Below, piece by piece: positions 59,588-64,000 of a stretch of DNA of 64,000 bases (position 1 is the first letter of the stretch; the number at the start of each line of letters is the position of its first letter). Location: positions 1 through 64,000 of the forward strand of contig NZ_BJYM01000004.1 in assembly GCF_007991515.1 (NCBI RefSeq), in the 5' to 3' direction. A program made the translations under genes and the position numbers. This DNA comes from Oceanobacillus sojae (GTDB lineage: Bacteria; Bacillota; Bacilli; Bacillales; Amphibacillaceae). The notes beneath the pieces are model-generated. The model saw only the letters and a program-made list of their open reading frames with translations. It was not told the DNA's origin and searched no databases.

Positions 59588-59943
59588 TAACCTTCTTGGG
59601 TAATATTCAGCGCAACACGATCAGCATCGCCCCATAATTTTTCCAAATTATAATAGTGTCTTTCATCCTTATGGAAGACATGACAGACAATATCGCCAAT
59701 GTCCACTAAAATCCAGCGGGCTTCTTCAAAGCCTTCCATCCTTTTAATATTTTTTCCATTTTCTTCAGCAGTTTCTTTTATTGCACGTGCAATTGCTTGT
59801 ACTTGCCTTTCGTTGCTCCCATGGCAAATTACAAAATAGTCAGCAACTAAGGATACTTCATGCATATCTAAGGCAACAATATTTTCTGCTCTTTTATCGT
59901 CACAGGCCTCTGCAACTACTTGAATTAATTCTTTGCTATTCAT
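59587..59943 (-). CDS. rsfS: Ribosome silencing factor RsfS
   Basis: Binds L14 on the large subunit and blocks joining of the subunits in slow growth. 118 residues; 'IVALDMHEVSLVADYFVICHG' near 22 and 'WILVDIGDIVCHVFHKDERHYYNLEKLW' near 79 (shortened) are hallmarks. Overlaps yqeK by 8 bases. Confidence 0.94.
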   Translation of the reverse strand: MNSKELIQVVAEACDDKRAENIVALDMHEVSLVADYFVICHGSNERQVQAIARAIKETAEENGKNIKRMEGFEEARWILVDIGDIVCHVFHKDERHYYNLEKLWGDADRVALNITQEG

Positions 59944-60520
59944 TTATTATTCCTCCAAAAACTTGTTGATTTAAATCATTATAAGCATGAAAGCTATCAG
60001 GATATACAGTACGATTCTTTTCCATTAAAAAGTGAACAGTATTCCTGGCAGCCTGATAGCATGCTTTTGTTAAATCTGTTTTAGCTGCAGCTCTCACTTC
60101 ATCTAATCCGGGAAAGCTTCTTCCCGGCTCTATATAATCAGCAAGAAAGATTATTTTATCCAGCATTGTCATATTTGCTCTTCCTGTGGTATGAAAGAAA
60201 ATCGCATCTTTTATTTCTTGATCCGTAACAGTATATCTTTCTTCTATCTGAACGGATGCAACTGGTCCGTGCCATAACTCATGATGAAAAGAAAGCAGCA
60301 AATTTGGCAGCTTGCTATTTGTTTCAATAATTTTTTTCATTTCTTCTAAAGAATCATACTTACAATAATCGTGAAACAAGGCAGCAATTTTTGCTTTTTC
60401 TACTGGCCCGTGAAAGGTCTCTGCCAGATTGATTGCTGTATCTGTTACTCTTAATGTATGTTCATATCTTGCTTCAGTCAGCCTTTCTTTCAGATCTGTT
60501 TTAAGGTTCTCTATATCCAT
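59936..60520 (-). CDS. yqeK: HD-domain hydrolase YqeK (diadenosine tetraphosphatase family)
   Basis: 194-residue HD-domain phosphohydrolase, 'ALFHDYCKYDS' near 47 and 'HGPVASV' near 83 with the metal-binding His/Asp. Characterised Gram-positive relatives split Ap4A symmetrically to ADP. Tightly coupled to nadD by a 20-base overlap. Confidence 0.92.
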   Translation of the reverse strand: MDIENLKTDLKERLTEARYEHTLRVTDTAINLAETFHGPVEKAKIAALFHDYCKYDSLEEMKKIIETNSKLPNLLLSFHHELWHGPVASVQIEERYTVTDQEIKDAIFFHTTGRANMTMLDKIIFLADYIEPGRSFPGLDEVRAAAKTDLTKACYQAARNTVHFLMEKNRTVYPDSFHAYNDLNQQVFGGIINE

Positions 60521-61076
60521 AAATCTGATTCTCCTTAATATAATTCATTACATCATCAGGAAGCAAATAACGGATAAGCTCGCCGTCTCCCAGCCGATTT
60601 CTTATGAAAGTAGAGGAGATGTCTAAAGGATGTATCTCCAGACAATCCACCGGATAAGGTGTTTCCAATGTATAACCGGGTCTGGATACCCCTACAAAGC
60701 GAATCATCTTCACTAATTCATCTACCCGGTGCCATTTAGGCAAATATTCTACCATATCTCCACCAATAATAAAGTAAAGGTCATCGTCAGGATAACTTGC
60801 AGTTAATTCCTTTACTGTATCAAATGTATACGATTTCCCTTCTCTTTCAAGCTCTAAAGCATTCACATGAAAATGGGGGTTATCTCGTACTGCCAATCGG
60901 AGCATTCCTAAACGGTGGGCTGCATCAAGTATCGAGGTGTCTTTATGAGGCGGCGTCCGTGTAGGAATGAACCAAATTTCATCTAATTGATTTCTTATCC
61001 TTACTTCTTCGGCAATCCATAAATGCCCTATATGCGGCGGGTTAAATGTTCCGCCTAAAATTCCAATCTTCTTCAA
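60501..61076 (-). CDS. nadD: Nicotinate-nucleotide adenylyltransferase NadD
   Basis: Adenylates nicotinate mononucleotide in NAD synthesis. 191 residues: 'GGTFNPPHIGHLWIAEE' near 8 (nucleotidyltransferase HxGH motif) and the signature 'ISSTFIRNRL' near 153. Coupled to yqeK; same order as B. subtilis yqeJ-yqeK. Confidence 0.95.
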   Translation of the reverse strand: MKKIGILGGTFNPPHIGHLWIAEEVRIRNQLDEIWFIPTRTPPHKDTSILDAAHRLGMLRLAVRDNPHFHVNALELEREGKSYTFDTVKELTASYPDDDLYFIIGGDMVEYLPKWHRVDELVKMIRFVGVSRPGYTLETPYPVDCLEIHPLDISSTFIRNRLGDGELIRYLLPDDVMNYIKENQIYGYREP

Positions 61077-61103
61077 AGACTCACCTTCTGCAATTATTGA
61101 TTC

Positions 61104-61184
61104 GTGTTCAAAAAAAGTGCCAATGAAAATCCTTGTGATGATTCTTACCTCGGAACCGCTGGCCTTTTTTGAACATCCTCTTTA
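61104..61184. repeat. Full-length copy of the dispersed inverted repeat
   Basis: GTGTTCAAAAAAAGTGCCA (61104-61122) and TGGCCTTTTTTGAACATCCTC (61160-61180) form a long imperfect hairpin filling the gap yhbY-nadD. The right end, read on the minus strand, is the AGAGGATGTTCAAA core shared with four other gaps. It may act as a terminator or attenuator between the two genes. Confidence 0.55.
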
Positions 61185-61472
61185 TGGAAGTTTAATTTCT
61201 TTGTGATCTGTTGATTCCTTATATAAAATAATCGTGCTGCCGATAACTTGTACCACTTCTGATTCAGTCCCGTTAGAGATTTGCTCAGCAACCACATTTT
61301 TATCCTCTGAACAATTCTGAAGGATACTGACCTTTATCAATTCTCTTTTTTCTAAAGCTTCACCAATTTGAGTTATCATATTTTCATTTACACCATCCTT
61401 ACCAACCTGAAAAATTGGCTTAATATGGTGTGATTCACTGCGCAAAAATTGCTTTTGCTTATTTGTTAGCAT
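61182..61472 (-). CDS. yhbY: CRM-domain ribosome-assembly RNA-binding protein YhbY
   Basis: 96 residues of a single CRM domain that associates with pre-50S particles (E. coli YhbY; B. subtilis YqeI). 'LTNKQKQFLRSESHHIKPIFQVGKDGV' at the start carries the GxxG-type loop. Placed 1 bp after aroE. Confidence 0.92.
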   Translation of the reverse strand: MLTNKQKQFLRSESHHIKPIFQVGKDGVNENMITQIGEALEKRELIKVSILQNCSEDKNVVAEQISNGTESEVVQVIGSTIILYKESTDHKEIKLP

Positions 61473-61473
61473 C

Positions 61474-62304
61474 TTATTTCTCTCCTTTTATTTTTGCTAT
61501 CATTTCTTCGTCCATCCCGTGTACATCTACCTTTTTATTTGTCCAAATTTCAAAGGCCTTCTGTGCTTGATAAAGCAGCATCGTATGACCATAATGAATG
61601 CGCCCGCCTTTTTCTCCTGCCTGTTTTAAAAACTGTGTGACAAGCGGCTGGTAAACAATATCGCTGACAATGGTTCCTTCTTGTATATTGGACAGATCTA
61701 TGATTTGTTTTGCCTCATTCATCCCTACAGAGCTGGTTTGAATAATAACATTATAAGCTGCAATATTTTTTTCAGCTTCTTCCAATGTAATCACAGATGC
61801 ACTGGTTCCATTTGTAATATCTTCACATTTTGATCTGGTCCGGTTTGCAAGCGTCAGATTTTTATACCCTGCCTGTACCAATCCATGGAATATACCTCGT
61901 GCAGCACCGCCTGCACCGAGTATTATAATAGGGACATCAATATCTTTATCCATATCAGGAAACTTATCGCGCAATGCCTGTACATAGCCGATGCCGTCTG
62001 TATTATATCCAACCCATTTATTTCCCTCTAACGATACTGTATTTACTGCTCCCACGCGTTCCGCAGTAATATCAATTTTATCGAGATAAGGAATAATTGT
62101 TTCCTTGTAAGGAACCGTAATATTAAATCCATTAATTTCTGCTTCTCTCAGCTTCTTCATTTCCTCACCAAAGATTTCTTTACTTGGTATTTCATGCAAT
62201 GTATAAGAACCTTCTATACCGCTTCGTTCTAAAAAAGTACTCTGGATCCAGGGTGATAAAGAATGCTTGATAGGATAACCAATTAATTTTAATTTCAAAC
62301 TCAA
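61474..62304 (-). CDS. aroE: Shikimate dehydrogenase
   Basis: NADPH-dependent reduction of 3-dehydroshikimate in aromatic amino-acid synthesis. 276 residues: substrate site 'GYPIKHSLSPWIQSTF' near 8-23 and 'FNITVPYKE' near 59-67 (catalytic Lys), NADP site 'IILGAGGAARGI' near 127 and 'NRTRSK' near 153. Second biosynthetic gene in the yqeG-yqeH-aroE-yhbY cluster. Confidence 0.95.
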   Translation of the reverse strand: MSLKLKLIGYPIKHSLSPWIQSTFLERSGIEGSYTLHEIPSKEIFGEEMKKLREAEINGFNITVPYKETIIPYLDKIDITAERVGAVNTVSLEGNKWVGYNTDGIGYVQALRDKFPDMDKDIDVPIIILGAGGAARGIFHGLVQAGYKNLTLANRTRSKCEDITNGTSASVITLEEAEKNIAAYNVIIQTSSVGMNEAKQIIDLSNIQEGTIVSDIVYQPLVTQFLKQAGEKGGRIHYGHTMLLYQAQKAFEIWTNKKVDVHGMDEEMIAKIKGEK

Positions 62305-62361
62305 CGAAGCGCCTCCTCTCTCTATTGCAGTACTTCTTTTTCATCTAAGCATCTTGCCTGC

Positions 62362-63471
62362 TTATTGACCTGATAAAAAGGATTTTCTCGTTGTTACGGA
62401 GACTCCTTTAGGGCTATGTGCTACAACAGTAGCCCCCTCGCCTTGAATGCTGATCCAGCCAAGCCCGGGGAAGACAATATCTGTTTTTCCTTTTCCCACT
62501 TTAAAGCTGTGTGCTGTCAGTGGAGGAAATTTATCCAGCTGCTCACTGTACGGAGGAGATAACAGTTCCCCAACATGCTTTTCATATAATTCATCCGCAT
62601 TCTCCAACTTTGTCCGGTGAATTGTTAAATCATTAGAGAAATAACAAATAAATGATTGCTTTCCTCCTTTGATAAAGTCCAATCTGACCAAGCCGCCAAC
62701 ATATAACGTCTGCTGCTCATTTAGTTGATAAACTCTTGCTTTAATTTCTTTTTTCGGAGTAATCATTTTTAATTCCTTTTCAGAAACATAATGAGCCATC
62801 TGCTGTTTGTTAACAATTCCTGGTGTATCTACTAAAAATGTCTCTGCATCCAGCGGTATTTCAATAAAGCCAAGTGTTGTTCCAGGGAAATAAGAAGTTG
62901 TTATTGCGTTCTCTTCTCCTGTTGATTCTTTAATTAAACGATTGATAAAAGTTGATTTACCAACATTCGTGACACCAACAATGAATACATCTTTGCCTGC
63001 CCTGTATCTTTCTATTTTCTGCTTAAGCTCATCCATTCCATTCCCTTTTACAGAAGAAATTAAAACTACATCCTGAATTTTAATTCCAAGCTGACTTGCT
63101 TCATGACGCAGCCATTGCTTTAATTTATTTTCATTTGTCGATTTCGGCAATAAATCAAGTTTATTTCCAGCTAAAATGATTGGATTATCACCCGTAATTC
63201 TTGGTAAATTACTTAATAGTGTACCGTTCACATCAAAAATATCAATAATATGAACAACTAATCCATCCCGGTCCCGAATTGAACTGACCATTTTCAAAAA
63301 GTCTGCATCTGTAATTGACACATCCTGGATCTCATTATAATGCTTCAATCGAAAACATCTTTTACATAAAATAACATCTTTCTCTAACGCGCTGACAGGC
63401 GCATAGCCCGGCTCATCCGGATACTCTGTCTGAATAACGCTTCCGCATCCTTGACAAATATGTTGCTCCAA
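62362..63471 (-). CDS. yqeH: Ribosome-assembly GTPase YqeH
   Basis: Circularly permuted GTPase needed for 30S assembly. 369 residues: a zinc finger CQGCG...CKRCF (5-38), then G4 (NKLD near 104) before G1 (GVTNVGKST near 165) and G3 (DTPG near 216), the permuted order of the family. 2 bp separates it from yqeG. Confidence 0.94.
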   Translation of the reverse strand: MEQHICQGCGSVIQTEYPDEPGYAPVSALEKDVILCKRCFRLKHYNEIQDVSITDADFLKMVSSIRDRDGLVVHIIDIFDVNGTLLSNLPRITGDNPIILAGNKLDLLPKSTNENKLKQWLRHEASQLGIKIQDVVLISSVKGNGMDELKQKIERYRAGKDVFIVGVTNVGKSTFINRLIKESTGEENAITTSYFPGTTLGFIEIPLDAETFLVDTPGIVNKQQMAHYVSEKELKMITPKKEIKARVYQLNEQQTLYVGGLVRLDFIKGGKQSFICYFSNDLTIHRTKLENADELYEKHVGELLSPPYSEQLDKFPPLTAHSFKVGKGKTDIVFPGLGWISIQGEGATVVAHSPKGVSVTTRKSFLSGQ

Positions 63472-63473
63472 AC

Positions 63474-63989
63474 TTATTCCTCCTTATTACTATTACTCTT
63501 GGTCTGCATTCTTTTTAAAATTTTCCTTTCAATCATACGGTTAATCTTCGTTATTCTACCATCCGTGTGTACCACAGGAACAACTAATACCGTATAAAAT
63601 CCGGCTATATTGCCTCCAAGGACATCTGTCAACAATTGGTCCCCGACAACTAAAATTTCTTCTTTTTTCAGACCCATCTGCCTGGCAACTGTTTTAAAAG
63701 CCCTGCTCAAAGGCTTTCTGGCACTAAACACAAACGGCGTCCCAAGCGGTTCTGAAAAAACTGTTACACGTTCCTGATTATTATTCGATATAATTGTTAC
63801 TTTTATATCATTTTCTTCCATTGTTTTAAACCATGAAATGACATCAGGGGTTGCATCCTTTACATCCCACGCAACGAGGGTATTATCCAAATCCGTTATA
63901 ATACCTTTAATCCCTTTCTTTTTTAACGTTTCTGGTTGCAGGTCAAAAATTTGATCAATTTGTTCATCCGGTAAAAATTTTGAAAACAT
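63474..63989 (-). CDS. yqeG: YqeG family HAD IIIA-type phosphatase
   Basis: 171 residues of HAD superfamily subclass IIIA. The nucleophile motif 'IITDLDNTLVAWD' lies near 33, 'VTIISNNNQ' near 70 and 'LVVGDQLLTDVLGGN' near 119 supplies the metal site. The GAGGTG at the window edge favours ATG at 63989 over GTG 63995. First gene of the yqeG-yqeH-aroE-yhbY-nadD cluster; substrate unknown. Confidence 0.92.
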   Translation of the reverse strand: MFSKFLPDEQIDQIFDLQPETLKKKGIKGIITDLDNTLVAWDVKDATPDVISWFKTMEENDIKVTIISNNNQERVTVFSEPLGTPFVFSARKPLSRAFKTVARQMGLKKEEILVVGDQLLTDVLGGNIAGFYTVLVVPVVHTDGRITKINRMIERKILKRMQTKSNSNKEE

Positions 63990-64000
63990 ATACACACCTC

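Overview
This window is a low-GC (roughly 37% by eye) piece of a Firmicutes chromosome. It comes from an endospore-forming Bacillaceae, probably close to Oceanobacillus, Virgibacillus or a similar genus. The evidence is the gene order of the Bacillus subtilis yqf-yqe segment, almost unbroken, plus sporulation genes (spoIIP, gpr, yqfC, yqfD) and the competence genes comEA-comEB-comEC. Nearly everything is on the minus strand. No rRNA, tRNA or CRISPR was seen.

Layout. 0.3-4.1 kb: Na/Pi cotransporter, a short NfeD protein, a LysM-like protein, a small membrane protein and yqfT. 4.2-14.5 kb: nfo, cshB, yqfO, trmK, cccA, an orphan membrane protein, sigA, dnaG, yqfL and ccpN (DNA repair, RNA helicase, replication and transcription core, carbon control). 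14.7-18.8 kb: glyS-glyQ behind a glycyl T-box leader, then recO and the small gene yqzL at 18.8-19.0 kb. 19.2-26.1 kb: era, dgkA, ybeY, pgpH, phoH, yqfD, yqfC. 26.2-29.3 kb: the NfeD/flotillin unit yqeZ-floA plus a conserved charged protein, with a sigma-W-type promoter in front and a palindromic terminator behind. 29.4-32.2 kb: yqeY, rpsU, deoC, mtaB.

32.2-39.3 kb is the only accessory segment; it splits mtaB from rsmE, which are neighbours in B. subtilis. Its first part is a scrap-heap. Two 164-bp direct repeats, each carrying the mtaB start, flank about 1.95 kb that holds a serine-recombinase zinc-ribbon fragment, a GC-rich (about 55-60%) membrane-protein gene of apparently actinobacterial character, and a broken pspA/liaH gene whose 3' end runs into the GC-rich gene. 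Beyond the second repeat lies a LysE-family remnant. Then come intact accessory genes: a dicarboxylate/amino-acid symporter, a Bcr/CflA-type efflux pump, a YiaA-type membrane protein and a lipoprotein.

39.3-47.3 kb: heat-shock cluster hemW, hrcA-grpE-dnaK-dnaJ-prmA-rsmE with a perfect CIRCE operator before hrcA. 47.4-53.3 kb: lepA, yqxA, spoIIP, gpr and, on the plus strand, rpsT. 53.4-64 kb: holA, yqzM, comEC-comEB-comEA, then yqeM-rsfS-yqeK-nadD-yhbY-aroE-yqeH-yqeG, a tightly packed operon for ribosome assembly, NAD and shikimate synthesis.

I found no convincing undescribed system. The most unusual items are the mosaic at 32.2-34.7 kb, a dispersed half-palindrome repeat (core AGAGGATGTTCAAA), and twin CACCGTGATAAA boxes in the gpr-rpsT gap.
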